64,000 nt of DNA, from the NCBI RefSeq assembly GCF_900239345.1, contig NZ_OESZ01000047.1, positions 1-64,000 of the forward strand, written 5' to 3'. Below the pieces are notes generated by a model. The model saw nothing but the letters and a program-made list of their open reading frames with translations, had not been told where the DNA came from and searched no databases. The position numbers and the translations under genes are program-made. Source of the DNA: Tenacibaculum dicentrarchi (GTDB lineage: Bacteria > Bacteroidota > Bacteroidia > Flavobacteriales > Flavobacteriaceae). This document shows positions 8,646 to 18,484 of this stretch, in pieces; the stretch's first letter is position 1; each line of letters begins with the position of its first letter.

Positions 8646-10832
8646 TTATTTTTCTAACTTATCCTCTAACATTAAAAAGAAGCTATATTCTTCTGCTATT
8701 TCTTTTAAAGCATCAAACCTACCAGAAGCACCTCCATGGCCTGCATCCATATTAGTATGTAAAAATAACATGTTGTCGTTTGTTTTTACATCTCTAAGCT
8801 TTGCAATCCATTTTGCTGGTTCCCAGTATTGTACTTGACTATCGTGCAGTCCTGTAGTAATTAACATATTTGGATATGCCTTCGGAGCTACTTGGTCATA
8901 AGGAGAATACGATTTCATATAGTCATAATATTCTTTATCATTCGGATTTCCCCATTCGTCATATTCACCAGTTGTTAATGGAATGGTATCGTCTAACATG
9001 GTAGAAATTACATCTACAAAAGGAACAGCAGCTATAATTCCGTTATATAATTCAGGATTCATATTGATAATTGCTCCCATTAATAAACCACCCGCAGAAC
9101 CACCCATGGCATATAAATGCTTTGGCGATGTATAATTATTATCTATTAAATACTTAGAACAATCTACAAAATCGTTAAACGTATTTTGCTTGGTTAGCAT
9201 TTTACCATCTTCATACCAAGCACGTCCTAAATACTCACTTCCTCGAATATGTGCCAAGGCATATACAAAGCCTCTGTCTAACAAACTTAAACGTGTTGTT
9301 GAAAATCCGTCAGAAATTGTATGCCCGTAAGAACCGTAAGCATATTGTAAAATAGGTGTATCTTTGGTAAGCTTGGTATCTTTATGATGTACAATTGACA
9401 AGGCTACTTTTTTACCATCACGAGCCGTTACCCAAATACGCTGACTTACATAATTATTTTTATCAAACTTCCCACCTAGAACCTCTTGTTCTTTTTTAAT
9501 TTCTTTTGATTGATCTTTCATATTAAAATCAATCACAGAACTTGGCGTAGTCATTGAATTATATGAATAACGAATTACATCAGTATCAAAATCAGGGTTT
9601 CCGTATACTCCTGCCGAATACGTTTCTTCGTTAAAAGGCAAATAATAATCTTCGGTATTATCCCATCGTTTAATACGAATTTTATTTAAACCGTTGGTTC
9701 TTTCTTCTAAAACTAAATAGTCTTTAAAAATTGAAAAATCTTCAAATAACGTATCTTCTCTATGCGGAATTACATCCACCCAATTTTCTTTGGTTGTTTT
9801 ATCTTCAGGCGTTTTCATCAACTTAAAATTCGTTGCGCCATCTTTATTTGTTTTGATATAAAAATGATCTTGGTAATGTGCAATATCGTATTCTAAATCA
9901 CGCTCACGAGGTTGAATCATTCTAAAAGTTCCGTTAGGATTATCGGCCTCTAAAACCTGATATTCATTAGAAACCGTACTATAAGAACCCATTACTAGGT
10001 ATTTTTTCGATTTTGTTTTGGTGATAAAAGCACCGAAAGTTTCATCTTTTTCTTCAAAAATTAATACATCATCAGCCGTATCAGTTCCTAAAATATGTTT
10101 GTAAATTTGTGAACTACGTAAGGTTTCAGGGTCTTTTTTAGTGTAAAATAACGTCTTATTATCGTTTGCCCAAACAGCCCCACCTGTAGTATTTTCTATT
10201 TTATCAGGATAAATTTCACCTGTTTCTAAATTTTTTATTTTGATACTATATTGACGACGACTTACCGTATCGGTGGCAAAGGTTGTTAATTTATTGTCAG
10301 GAGAAATACTTAAACCTCCTAATTGAAAATAATCATATCCTTTCGCTTCATTATTTACGTTGAACATAATTTGTTCATCAGCCTCTAAAGTTTCCTTTTT
10401 ACGACTGTAAATAGGATATTGCTGTCCTTTTTCGTAGCGTGTAATATAAAAATAACCATTACTTTTATAAGGTACAGATTGGTCATCTTCCTTTATACGC
10501 CCTTTCATTTCCTCAAATAAATCTGCTTGAAAATCCTTGGTGTGCTTTGTTTTTTGCTCATAAAAGGTATTTTCATCAGTTAAATAATCGTACACTTTTT
10601 GAGTTTGTGCGTCTTTAACTTCTGCATTTTTTTGCGCATCTGTTAAACGCATCCAAAAATAATCGTCGACACGTATATCTCCGTGCTTTTCTAAGGTTTT
10701 TGGTTGCTTATCGGCAATTGGAGCAGTACTATTTTCTTGATTATTTTTTATATTATTTTTATTCATGTCTTTGGTTTTGCAACCAACAAAAATAAGGCTA
10801 AAAGCAATGATATACGATATGTTTTTTTTCAT
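8646..10832 (-). CDS. ptrB: Oligopeptidase B-like S9A serine peptidase, lipoprotein
   Basis: 728 aa. Cleaves short peptides, classically after basic residues. N-terminal beta-propeller of the S9A type (~50-440), then the alpha/beta hydrolase domain with nucleophile S579 in GGSAGG, D664 in HDSQVQYWEP and H699 in DAGHGG. Unlike the cytosolic E. coli enzyme it begins with a lipoprotein signal (lipobox FVGC near residue 18), so it is probably tethered in the cell envelope. The family match is strong; the exact cleavage specificity is inferred. Monocistronic, divergent from ybaB. Confidence 0.92.
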   Translation of the reverse strand: MKKNISYIIAFSLIFVGCKTKDMNKNNIKNNQENSTAPIADKQPKTLEKHGDIRVDDYFWMRLTDAQKNAEVKDAQTQKVYDYLTDENTFYEQKTKHTKDFQADLFEEMKGRIKEDDQSVPYKSNGYFYITRYEKGQQYPIYSRKKETLEADEQIMFNVNNEAKGYDYFQLGGLSISPDNKLTTFATDTVSRRQYSIKIKNLETGEIYPDKIENTTGGAVWANDNKTLFYTKKDPETLRSSQIYKHILGTDTADDVLIFEEKDETFGAFITKTKSKKYLVMGSYSTVSNEYQVLEADNPNGTFRMIQPRERDLEYDIAHYQDHFYIKTNKDGATNFKLMKTPEDKTTKENWVDVIPHREDTLFEDFSIFKDYLVLEERTNGLNKIRIKRWDNTEDYYLPFNEETYSAGVYGNPDFDTDVIRYSYNSMTTPSSVIDFNMKDQSKEIKKEQEVLGGKFDKNNYVSQRIWVTARDGKKVALSIVHHKDTKLTKDTPILQYAYGSYGHTISDGFSTTRLSLLDRGFVYALAHIRGSEYLGRAWYEDGKMLTKQNTFNDFVDCSKYLIDNNYTSPKHLYAMGGSAGGLLMGAIINMNPELYNGIIAAVPFVDVISTMLDDTIPLTTGEYDEWGNPNDKEYYDYMKSYSPYDQVAPKAYPNMLITTGLHDSQVQYWEPAKWIAKLRDVKTNDNMLFLHTNMDAGHGGASGRFDALKEIAEEYSFFLMLEDKLEK

Positions 10833-10918
10833 TTTAGTTAAAATTAGTTAAATTATTGTCTTATTATTTTCCTTTTTTCTTTGGATAAATTAAATTATTA
10901 ATTTGCTGGTGAAAGTAC

Positions 10919-10926
10919 TATTTTTG
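10919..10926 (+). promoter_or_regulatory. -7 box (TATTTTTG) for the ybaB operon
   Basis: Perfect TAnnTTTG 31 nt before the ybaB ATG. Confidence 0.6.
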
Positions 10927-10957
10927 CTATTACTATAAAACATAAAATAGAAAACAA

Positions 10958-11281
10958 ATGTTTGGAGATATTTCAGGAATGATGAGTAAAATTAAAGATG
11001 CTCAAAAAAATGTAGAAGCTACAAAAAAGAGGTTAAACACCGTTTTAATCGACGAAGCAACCGATAGCGGAAGTTTAAAAATTACAGTAACAGCTAATAA
11101 TGAAATTAAAGCAATTTCAATTCACGAATCTTTATTAGAAGATAAGGAAGAATTAGAAGATTATTTAATTTTAACTTTAAATAAGGCATTAAAAAGAGCA
11201 GGACAAATTAACGAACACGAATTAGCTGTTGCCGCTAAAGACGGTATGCCAAACATTCCAGGAATGGATATGTTTAAATAA
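10958..11281 (+). CDS. ybaB: YbaB/EbfC family nucleoid-associated protein
   Basis: 107 aa, usual size. N-terminal helix rich in K and E, then the conserved beta strands ([17 protein letters not shown], ~44-60) and the C-terminal helix ending in the [11 protein letters not shown] tail typical of the family. Forms a tweezer-like dimer that binds DNA. First gene of a tight three-gene operon: the DUF2752 gene starts 2 nt after its stop. Confidence 0.9.
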   Translation: MFGDISGMMSKIKDAQKNVEATKKRLNTVLIDEATDSGSLKITVTANNEIKAISIHESLLEDKEELEDYLILTLNKALKRAGQINEHELAVAAKDGMPNIPGMDMFK

Positions 11282-11283
11282 AA

Positions 11284-11577
11284 ATGTTTTTACAATTAGA
11301 AAACTATATGTTGCCTTGCCTAAACAAAAAATTCTTCGGAATTGATTGTTTAGGCTGTGGTATTCAGCGGGCTTTAAGCTTTATTATACAAGGCGAATTT
11401 ACCGCTGCCTTTAAAATATACCCTGCTATTTACACCCTTTTATTACTAGCCTTAGTACTTGTTATCAACTTCTTTTTTGATGTTAAAAATACTCAAAAAA
11501 CAATTCGTATTTTAGCTGTAATAAATGTGCTTATTATAGCAATCAGTTATGTTATGAAAATGAATCAACTACTTTAA
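11284..11577 (+). CDS. DUF2752 membrane protein
   Basis: 97 aa. Carries the DUF2752 signature: LPCLNKKFFGIDCLGCGIQR (11-30) with a paired-Cys CLGCG motif, then two or three hydrophobic helices. Function unknown; the CxxCG motif suggests metal or disulfide chemistry at the membrane, which is only inference. Two nucleotides after ybaB and 12 before the next gene, so co-transcribed. Confidence 0.85.
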   Translation: MFLQLENYMLPCLNKKFFGIDCLGCGIQRALSFIIQGEFTAAFKIYPAIYTLLLLALVLVINFFFDVKNTQKTIRILAVINVLIIAISYVMKMNQLL

Positions 11578-11589
11578 AAAATAAAAATT

Positions 11590-11931
11590 ATGGAAACTAT
11601 AGATCAAGAAAAATTACCAAACGCAACCGTTGCTTTAGTCTTAGGGATTTTATCAATTTTAACCTGTTGTTTTTACGGAGTTATAGGGTTACCCTTAGGT
11701 ATCACTGCCGTTATTTTAGGAAATAAAGCCGTAAAATTAGATACTGAAAACCCAGAACAATATACTGGTGTTAAAAATGCAAGCGCAGGTAAAATACTAG
11801 GAATTATTGGTATCATACTTAATGTTCTTTATATTCTTTGTATTCTATATGTATTTTCAATAATCGGATGGGATGCTATAGGAAATGAAGAATTAATGCT
11901 AGAAAGATTAAACGAATTACAAAATCAATAA
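11590..11931 (+). CDS. CCC-motif / DUF4190-like small membrane protein
   Basis: 113 aa with two hydrophobic blocks. The N-terminal block ALVLGILSILTCCFYG (~16-31) has the Cys pair of the CCC-motif membrane proteins of Bacteroidota. GLPLGITAVILGNKA and KILGIIGIILNVLYI are typical of DUF4190-like proteins. No enzymatic motif. Last gene of the ybaB operon, closed by a strong terminator. Confidence 0.8.
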   Translation: METIDQEKLPNATVALVLGILSILTCCFYGVIGLPLGITAVILGNKAVKLDTENPEQYTGVKNASAGKILGIIGIILNVLYILCILYVFSIIGWDAIGNEELMLERLNELQNQ

Positions 11932-11948
11932 AATGTATTTTTTTTGAT

Positions 11949-11978
11949 AAAAAGCAACCTTTAATAGGTTGCTTTTTT
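11949..11978 (+). terminator. Terminator of the ybaB operon
   Basis: Stem AAAAAGCAACCT / AGGTTGCTTTTT with a 5-nt loop and following T run. Confidence 0.9.
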
Positions 11979-12012
11979 TATGCTTAAATTTTTAAATAAT
12001 GCTGTAAGTAGT

Positions 12013-12801
12013 TTATTTCGATTGATATTGAATACCATTATTTTTAGGATTATTCAAATCAATCCAAAAAATGGCGGTTGGTTCATTTGCTTCCATTTGT
12101 CCGTTATTATTTTTATCAGCTTTTGCAAATACGTACATAAAATCATTTGCTGAATCATACTCCGAATTCATTACCGAATAATTTTCAGGAATTAAAGCAC
12201 GCTTACCAGTACCATGAATATCAAAATAATAAAATCTCCTTAAATCTTTTACCGTTATAAATCCATCATTATTAGAATCTTGGTCATAAACAGACACCAT
12301 ATAATATTTTCTATTTATTGGTTTATAATTTAACGTATCTTTTGAAAAAGCAGGATAATAAAGTGTTTTTATTAAAACAGGTTTCTCAAAAAACTTATTT
12401 TGCTTTTTTGTATTGTTATTATAGTGCGATATATTAATAAAATTATACCCATAAACAGCTTTAAAACCAGGCATAAAATTATGATTCCAATTATTTCCGA
12501 TACCTTTGTTAGCATAATTTGTATGATAATAATTAGATCCTGTAAATGATTTATTCGTTTTCTTATTGTAATTAACCTTATAAATAGGCGTTAATCTATG
12601 TTTCGGATTATTTGTTAATAAAATATTTCTAGGTCTTGATTCGAAGTTTAGAGAATCAATATTTAATCCAATAATTTTTTTACCTGTTTTATCTTCTGAT
12701 ATTTCTCTTACTTGAAAACCTTTCTTCTCAATCGAATTATTATTACAACTTACAATCGCAAGAACTAAAAATAATATAGATACAATTTTAATGCTATTCA
12801 T
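12013..12801 (-). CDS. Hypothetical lipoprotein with two EF-hand-like loops
   Basis: 262 aa. Lipobox AIVSC with Cys19 gives an envelope lipoprotein. Two segments match EF-hand/dockerin-type calcium loops: DSNNDGFITVKD (175-186) and DKNNNGQMEANE (229-240), each with acidic or Asn ligands at positions 1, 3, 5 and 12 and Gly at 6. The region between is beta-rich and Tyr/Asn-rich with no family I recognise. It starts 15 bp after the stop of the membrane-protein gene on the same strand, so they are probably co-expressed. Calcium binding is inferred from the motif only. Confidence 0.75.
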   Translation of the reverse strand: MNSIKIVSILFLVLAIVSCNNNSIEKKGFQVREISEDKTGKKIIGLNIDSLNFESRPRNILLTNNPKHRLTPIYKVNYNKKTNKSFTGSNYYHTNYANKGIGNNWNHNFMPGFKAVYGYNFINISHYNNNTKKQNKFFEKPVLIKTLYYPAFSKDTLNYKPINRKYYMVSVYDQDSNNDGFITVKDLRRFYYFDIHGTGKRALIPENYSVMNSEYDSANDFMYVFAKADKNNNGQMEANEPTAIFWIDLNNPKNNGIQYQSK

Positions 12802-12816
12802 TTTTGATAGATAAAT

Positions 12817-13635
12817 TTAATACAGTTTTAAATTGCTTGTTTTCATTTCTAACACCATTAATAAACTATTAAAAACAATAAAAAGCAATGGCGAAATAGA
12901 AAAATTATGTTCATCGATGCCCAATACTATTAATGTCATCATAGTAAAAGGCACTAAAGGAATCAATACAAATGTAAAAATTTTAATATAAAGCACTCCC
13001 TTTGCAAGTTTTACAACATTTAATCTAAAAAAAATTATAGGATGCTTTTTCATGATATAGATGTTTTTAAAAATGAACAGTAGTATCATTATATTAATTC
13101 CTTGTAAAATTAGGTATTCTGGTAAAAAAGGAATGATAACTAGCCATTTTTTATACACAAAAAAGGTTATTAGTAATACCGATAAAAATATTCGAATTGC
13201 CATCGATTTACTATTATTTACAATTACATATCGTAAGATTCCACTTCGCTTTTCCTGTGTAATTCTTTGAATTATATCTTCTGGAAATACAATAAAAGGA
13301 TTTAAAACACTTAATATTATAAAAAGAATAGACGATACTACTTGAAATTGTATTCCATTTAGTAAATAATTAAAATAAGTGGTTTCATTTTGAGCACTAC
13401 CGACTCCATAAAATAATATATTTAAAACAGCTACTCCAATTAAACAGGCATAAACAACAATATTAAAGCGACTATTTTTTTTTACTATCTGCTGATGTTC
13501 AATATTCTCTTCGTTTTTTACTGAAAATTTAAAGGTATTAATTTCAGCATGAGAAATACTCACTTTTTTAAAAACGACGACCATTATAAAAATTATAAAA
13601 GAAGAAAAAACAACATACATAATATACAATCCCAT
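12817..13635 (-). CDS. Polytopic membrane protein of unknown function
   Basis: 272 aa with about six or seven hydrophobic helices (first at ~3-22, then ~58-76, ~97-115, ~145-165, ~172-192, ~215-235, ~245-263) separated by short basic loops. No catalytic motif or recognised family. Upstream partner of the EF-hand-like lipoprotein gene, 15 bp apart. The open frame, membrane pattern and ATG start support a real gene. Confidence 0.7.
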   Translation of the reverse strand: MGLYIMYVVFSSFIIFIMVVVFKKVSISHAEINTFKFSVKNEENIEHQQIVKKNSRFNIVVYACLIGVAVLNILFYGVGSAQNETTYFNYLLNGIQFQVVSSILFIILSVLNPFIVFPEDIIQRITQEKRSGILRYVIVNNSKSMAIRIFLSVLLITFFVYKKWLVIIPFLPEYLILQGINIMILLFIFKNIYIMKKHPIIFFRLNVVKLAKGVLYIKIFTFVLIPLVPFTMMTLIVLGIDEHNFSISPLLFIVFNSLLMVLEMKTSNLKLY

Positions 13636-13761
13636 AAGCTATTTTTTTATTAGTGTAATATAAATAAAATTTACTTTTGTATGCTACAATCTTTAAGACC
13701 ATTTAGAAACGTGAGGCATCACATCATCTTTATCTTGTTTTTTGATACTAAAAAAATAACG

Positions 13762-13769
13762 TAATTTTG
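13762..13769 (+). promoter_or_regulatory. -7 box (TAATTTTG) for the SF1 helicase gene
   Basis: Perfect TAnnTTTG. The final TTG (13767) is in frame with the helicase and looks like a start codon, but would precede the transcription start. Confidence 0.65.
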
Positions 13770-13820
13770 CCCACTATTTTATCACAGAATTCACAAACGC
13801 TGTACTTCTTTCAAAAAAGC

Positions 13821-16802
13821 ATGAAAAACGAAAAAACTTGGTTACAATATTACAAAAACAGTTTATCTGATAGCGAAAACTTAGCAATTGATATTGATAA
13901 AATCAAAAACTTATTTCAACAAGAAACAACTGATTTAAGTAATGCCATTATCAATTCAAAACAAGCCAATGAATTATTAGATATTGAAGAACGTCGAATT
14001 AATCGAATAAAAGGTGTAAGTAAAAAAGACGACCCAAAATGGTATAAAGTAGAAGAAACAAAAATAGTTTTATCTCCTTTTCATTTAACATATCAAACCA
14101 ATGATGATTTAAAACACAAACCACGAGATATTTATCCATTTTGGATAATTGCAATGGTTAATCGTTCGGGAGAATTAAAAGCTCCTAAAGAGTTATTCCC
14201 TTTAATTGTACGTAATTATTTAACACCAATTGCTGACATTAAAAATGATTTTATTTTTTCTGAAATTGATATCGTTTTAGATGCTAAAGATATGGAAGCA
14301 CCTCAAACTTATTATGAAGATGAAACAGTATCTTGGGCTGAATATTGGGCATATATAAATAATGTATTTTCACAAATTACCACAAATAGTTTACAAAACT
14401 ATCAAGTTGAAAAATATACGACACAATATCAATTGACTTATTTTGCTCTTAGTTCAAAAATTTCTACAGCAAAAAGCATTCTTTTTTTGTATGAAAACTT
14501 ATTAAAAAACACTGAAGAAATTCCTATTTTATCAAAAATAATAAATCCATTTATCAAGGATAAAAAAACACCTGTAACAGATGCTGATTTTTTAAATTAC
14601 AATCAATTGCATTTGGGGCAAATGTCTAATAAATTTCCGTTATCTATAAGTCAACGCAAAACATTATTATCCTATTTAACTTCCGAAGAAAATGCCATTA
14701 CTGCCGTAAATGGTCCTCCAGGAACGGGTAAAACAACACTTTTACAAAGTTTGGTCGCTACTGAATTTGTAAAATCGGCAATTGAAGGAAAAGATGCACC
14801 CGTAATTTTGGCATGTTCTAACAATAATCAAGCGGTTACCAATATTATTGATAGTTTTATCAACTCTAAAAGTTCGTTAGAAGAATTATCTGCTCGTTGG
14901 ATACCTAATTTTAACGGATACGCAACTTATTTACCTTCAAATTCTAAAAATGAAAAGGCTTTAAAAGATATTAATTTTTTAAAGGGAAATATGTTTGGTA
15001 ATGAGGGAACTTTATGTGATTTAGAAAATGAAAAATACTTAAATGAAGCTGAATATTATTTTTTAACTAATTATTGTCATTATTTTAATGCCGAAACAAA
15101 TTCGTTAGAAGATGTTTGCGATTATCTGCAAGACGAAATAATTACCATTGAAAATACTTTAATTGAAGGCACCAATTTTTCAAGCGATTATATAAATAGC
15201 ATCAATTATATTAATAATATTCTTTTAAATAAAGATGATTATATAAAAAAAGATATTTTTAAAATAGGAAAATTAAAAGAATGGCGTACTATAATAACTC
15301 GTTTAAAATCTACGATAAAACAAAATGATTTTCATCAAAAAATAACTCAATATTTTAAAATTGATACTGATATTTCTGAAAATAATTCAGAAGTTATTTT
15401 TAAAATATCAGAAAAAAATATTGAAAATTATGATAACGCTATTTCGTTTATAAAAGAATGTATTGCTAATTTAAACATGGCTTTACAATCAAATTTACAG
15501 TTAAAAAACTGGAAAACAGAAAATAAAATTAAAGGATTTCCATATATCTCAGAAGTTCAAATGTGGAATAATGAATATGAGAAAATAAATTCAAACAATC
15601 ATACTCCACGATTTTTTTATGATGAAATAGATATGGAACTACGTCATAAATCTTTTTTATTCGCTGTTCATTATTGGGAAGCTCGTTGGTTAATTGCTAC
15701 AAAATATGCACTGAACAATGACACTGAAAAAGGTACTGGCGAAAATTCAATTAAAAATAAATGGAAACGAAGAGCTATGCTAACGCCTTGTTTTGTTGCT
15801 ACTTTTTACACTGCACCAAGTCATTTTTTATACAGTCAATTTTTGGGTGAAAATGAAAATGGAAAACCTGATTTCGACTATTTACCTTTATACAATTTTT
15901 TAGACCTTTTAATTGTTGATGAAGCTGGACAAGTAACTCCAGAGGTAAGTATTCCAATGTTTTCTTTAACTAAAAAAGCCTTTGTTATTGGTGATTTAAA
16001 ACAAATTGAACCTATTTGGTCTATTCCTAATAAAATTGATATCGGAAATTTAACTACGCTTAATATGCTTCAAAATGAAGAAGATGAAGCATATTTAAAA
16101 AACATCGGATTTTTAGCTTCTAACGGAAGTATTATGAAAATGGCACAAAATGCTTGTGAATTTGAAACTCCTTTATCCGAAGAAAAAGTACAAGGATTAG
16201 TTTTATTAGAACACCGAAGATGTAACGATGAAATTATTAATTTCTGTAATGAACTTGCCTACAACGGTATTTTAAAACCAATGAAAGGAAAAGCTAAAGA
16301 GAATCAAATTTTCCCGTCAATGATGGCGTATCATGTGGCAGGAATTAGCGAACGTAAATTTAATAGTCGCTGTAATATTAGCGAGGTAAAAGCAATTATT
16401 ACTTGGTTACAACAAAACAAAGAAAAAATTCAAGAGGCTTATAATGTTGAAAACATTGAAAATATTTTAGGAATTATTACGCCTTTTGCTAGTCAAAAAG
16501 GAGAATTATCACAAGCTTTAACCCAAGCAGGTTTTAAAGTAAACAATATCAAATTAGGAACGGTTCACGCCTTACAAGGTGCTGAGCGTAATATTATTTT
16601 ATTCAGTTCCGTGTATTCTAACGAAGATGAAGGAACTTTATTTTTTGAAAAAGATAACAAACCTAATATTTTAAATGTTGCGGTTTCTAGAGCAAAAGAC
16701 AGTTTTATTTTATTTGGCGATACTCGAATTTTTGATGAAACAAAAAACACACCATCTGGAATTTTAAAAAAGCATTTAAATATTTATGAAATGGAGAAGT
16801 AA
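13821..16802 (+). CDS. Large SF1 helicase, Upf1/Dna2-like
   Basis: About 993 aa from the ATG at 13821. The frame is open back to a TTG at 13767, but that TTG lies in a -7 box. Helicase core: Walker A GPPGTGKTT (~297-305), a long insertion (~370-640), motif II DEAGQ (~700), motif III GDLKQIEP (~724), EHRRCNDE (~797), HALQGAERN (~915) and motif VI NVAVSRAKDS (~953). The N-terminal ~280 residues have no match I know. These motifs define SF1B enzymes of the Upf1/Dna2 type acting on RNA or DNA; some relatives belong to defence islands, but no nuclease, methylase or other defence gene adjoins it. Stands alone, followed by repeats B and A. Confidence 0.85.
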   Translation: MKNEKTWLQYYKNSLSDSENLAIDIDKIKNLFQQETTDLSNAIINSKQANELLDIEERRINRIKGVSKKDDPKWYKVEETKIVLSPFHLTYQTNDDLKHKPRDIYPFWIIAMVNRSGELKAPKELFPLIVRNYLTPIADIKNDFIFSEIDIVLDAKDMEAPQTYYEDETVSWAEYWAYINNVFSQITTNSLQNYQVEKYTTQYQLTYFALSSKISTAKSILFLYENLLKNTEEIPILSKIINPFIKDKKTPVTDADFLNYNQLHLGQMSNKFPLSISQRKTLLSYLTSEENAITAVNGPPGTGKTTLLQSLVATEFVKSAIEGKDAPVILACSNNNQAVTNIIDSFINSKSSLEELSARWIPNFNGYATYLPSNSKNEKALKDINFLKGNMFGNEGTLCDLENEKYLNEAEYYFLTNYCHYFNAETNSLEDVCDYLQDEIITIENTLIEGTNFSSDYINSINYINNILLNKDDYIKKDIFKIGKLKEWRTIITRLKSTIKQNDFHQKITQYFKIDTDISENNSEVIFKISEKNIENYDNAISFIKECIANLNMALQSNLQLKNWKTENKIKGFPYISEVQMWNNEYEKINSNNHTPRFFYDEIDMELRHKSFLFAVHYWEARWLIATKYALNNDTEKGTGENSIKNKWKRRAMLTPCFVATFYTAPSHFLYSQFLGENENGKPDFDYLPLYNFLDLLIVDEAGQVTPEVSIPMFSLTKKAFVIGDLKQIEPIWSIPNKIDIGNLTTLNMLQNEEDEAYLKNIGFLASNGSIMKMAQNACEFETPLSEEKVQGLVLLEHRRCNDEIINFCNELAYNGILKPMKGKAKENQIFPSMMAYHVAGISERKFNSRCNISEVKAIITWLQQNKEKIQEAYNVENIENILGIITPFASQKGELSQALTQAGFKVNNIKLGTVHALQGAERNIILFSSVYSNEDEGTLFFEKDNKPNILNVAVSRAKDSFILFGDTRIFDETKNTPSGILKKHLNIYEMEK

Positions 16803-16825
16803 TATATAATTGTCAGAAGTAAAAC

Positions 16826-16969
16826 TGTCAGTTCGAGTAATTTTTTTCCTTCAAAAAAATTGTATCGAGAACTTATTTAATAGTAAATTCAAATTTATCA
16901 ATATAAAATAATTCAAATTCTCGATACAATTTTAATTCCTTTTAGTCATTAAAATCACTCGAATTGACA
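16826..16969. repeat. Dispersed inverted repeat family B, copy 2
   Basis: Ends TGTCAGTTCGAGT and ACTCGAATTGACA are inverted copies of each other. Two internal CTCGATACAATT / AATTGTATCGAG motifs, also inverted, give a nested structure. Longest family B copy in the window. Confidence 0.85.
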
Positions 16970-17025
16970 AATAACTGCGGCAAATCAGAATATAAAATTT
17001 AAACAGGCACTACAAAAAGATTTAT

Positions 17026-17113
17026 TTGAAGCAATTTCCCGCTTTCCGCACTCGCTTTTTTTTGAAGAAAAATCAAAAAAAGAGCTCAAACAGATGCTTC
17101 AATCGGGGCTAGG
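17026..17113 (+). repeat. Dispersed repeat family A, copy 3
   Basis: TTGAAGCA / TGCTTCAA outer arms perfect, with CCCG / CGGG conserved. In the forward orientation relative to the helicase, whose stop is 224 nt upstream with a family B element between. Confidence 0.9.
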
Positions 17114-17192
17114 CATTTTTACATTATTTTTTATTATTTCAATATTGAATAATTATTTCATCCGAAGAAAAAAAATCAAAAAACCACAAAAA

Positions 17193-17220
17193 AAAGGAAC
17201 GATTAAAAACCGTTCCTTTT
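17193..17220. terminator. Terminator of rocD
   Basis: Stem AAAAGGAACG / CGTTCCTTTT with A and T runs, 23 nt past the rocD stop on the minus strand. Confidence 0.85.
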
Positions 17221-17242
17221 ATATATTAAAAATTTCAGAAGC

Positions 17243-18484
17243 TTATTTTTTAAACTCAGAAATAGTTTTCTTAATAATAGCGATACAATCCATTAATTGC
17301 TCTTCAGTCATCACTAAAGGTGGTGCAAAACGGATAATATTTCCGTGTGTTGGTTTTGCTAATAATCCGTTATCACGTAAGCTCATACAAATATCCCAAG
17401 CAGTAGTACTTTCTTCAGTATCGTTAATTAAAACAGCATTTAATAAACCTTTACCTCTTACAGATAAAACTAAATCAGTTTCATTAGCAAACTCAGCTAA
17501 TTCAGCTCTAAATATTTTACCTAAACGCTCAGCATTTTCAGCTAATTTTTCATCTTGTACAACTTCTAAAGCAGCAGTAGCAACTGCAGCAGCAATAGGG
17601 TTACCACCAAAAGTAGAACCATGGTTCCCAGGTTTAATAACATTCATAATGTTATTATCAGCTAATACAGCAGAAACAGGGTATGCTCCACCAGAAATAG
17701 CTTTTCCTAAAATTAAAATATCAGGTTTAACATTTTCATGATCTACTGCTAACATTTTACCAGTACGAGCAATTCCTGTTTGAACCTCATCAGCAATAAA
17801 TAACACATTATGTTTAGCACATAATTCTCTAGCAGCAGCTAAATAACCTTCAGAAGGTACGTAAACTCCCGCTTCACCTTGAATAGGTTCAACTAAGAAA
17901 CCTGCAATAGTTGCATCACTTTCTAAAGTTTCTTCTAAAGCTTTTAAGTTATTATATTCTATTTTAATAAATCCATTTGTAAATGGACCAAAGTTCTTAC
18001 GAGCTATTGGGTCATTAGAAAAAGAAATAATAGTAGTAGTACGCCCATGAAAATTGTTTTCACAAACAACTATTTTTGCATCATTTTCGTTAATACCTTT
18101 AACTTCATAAGCCCATTTTCTACATAATTTTAAAGCAGTTTCAACCGCTTCAGCACCAGTATTCATTGGTAATAATTTATCAAAACCAAAAAGCTCAGTA
18201 GCAAATTTCTCATATTTACCTAACATATCGTTATGAAAAGCACGAGAAGTTAATGTTAATGTCTTTGCTTGGTTTACCATTGCATCAACAATTCTTGGGT
18301 GACAATGTCCTTGGTTTACTGCCGAATAAGCAGATAAAAAGTCATAATATTTTTTTCCTTCAACATCCCATACGTGTACACCTTCACCTTTACTTAATAC
18401 CACTGGTAACGGGTGATAATTGTGTGCTCCGTGTTTGTCTTCTAATTCAATCGCTTGTTGCGAAGTTAATTGGTCTAAAGCCAT
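17243..18484 (-). CDS. rocD: Ornithine--oxo-acid transaminase
   Basis: Class III PLP aminotransferase converting ornithine and 2-oxoglutarate to glutamate semialdehyde and glutamate (arginine/proline catabolism), cytoplasmic. 413 aa from the ATG at 18484 ([10 protein letters not shown]); the frame extends to a GTG at 18526, but those 14 residues are not typical of the family. Landmarks: [12 protein letters not shown] (108-119, PLP phosphate), NNFHGRT (143-149), EPIQGEAG (199-206), ADEVQTG (231-237) and Schiff-base K261 in LGKAISGG. Monocistronic, divergent from the mechanosensitive-channel-like gene. Confidence 0.95.
   Translation of the reverse strand: MALDQLTSQQAIELEDKHGAHNYHPLPVVLSKGEGVHVWDVEGKKYYDFLSAYSAVNQGHCHPRIVDAMVNQAKTLTLTSRAFHNDMLGKYEKFATELFGFDKLLPMNTGAEAVETALKLCRKWAYEVKGINENDAKIVVCENNFHGRTTTIISFSNDPIARKNFGPFTNGFIKIEYNNLKALEETLESDATIAGFLVEPIQGEAGVYVPSEGYLAAARELCAKHNVLFIADEVQTGIARTGKMLAVDHENVKPDILILGKAISGGAYPVSAVLADNNIMNVIKPGNHGSTFGGNPIAAAVATAALEVVQDEKLAENAERLGKIFRAELAEFANETDLVLSVRGKGLLNAVLINDTEESTTAWDICMSLRDNGLLAKPTHGNIIRFAPPLVMTEEQLMDCIAIIKKTISEFKK

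Larger units (their letters stand above)
16803..17242. other. Repeat-filled convergent gap
   Basis: Contains family B copy 2 (16826-16969), a CGGCAAATCA...AAATTTAAACAGGC block (16977-17009) also seen near 43952, family A copy 3 (17026-17113) and the rocD terminator (17193-17220). The start of a false plus-strand frame at 17094 lies inside repeat A. Confidence 0.8.

Noticed and set aside
13767..13820. Extended N-terminus of the SF1 helicase
   Set aside because: Starts at the TTG of the -7 box; translation before the transcription start is not possible from this promoter.
17094..17741. 215-aa plus-strand frame overlapping rocD
   Set aside because: Its ATG is inside repeat A (GATGCTTCAATCGG) and the body is antisense to rocD with shadow-like composition.
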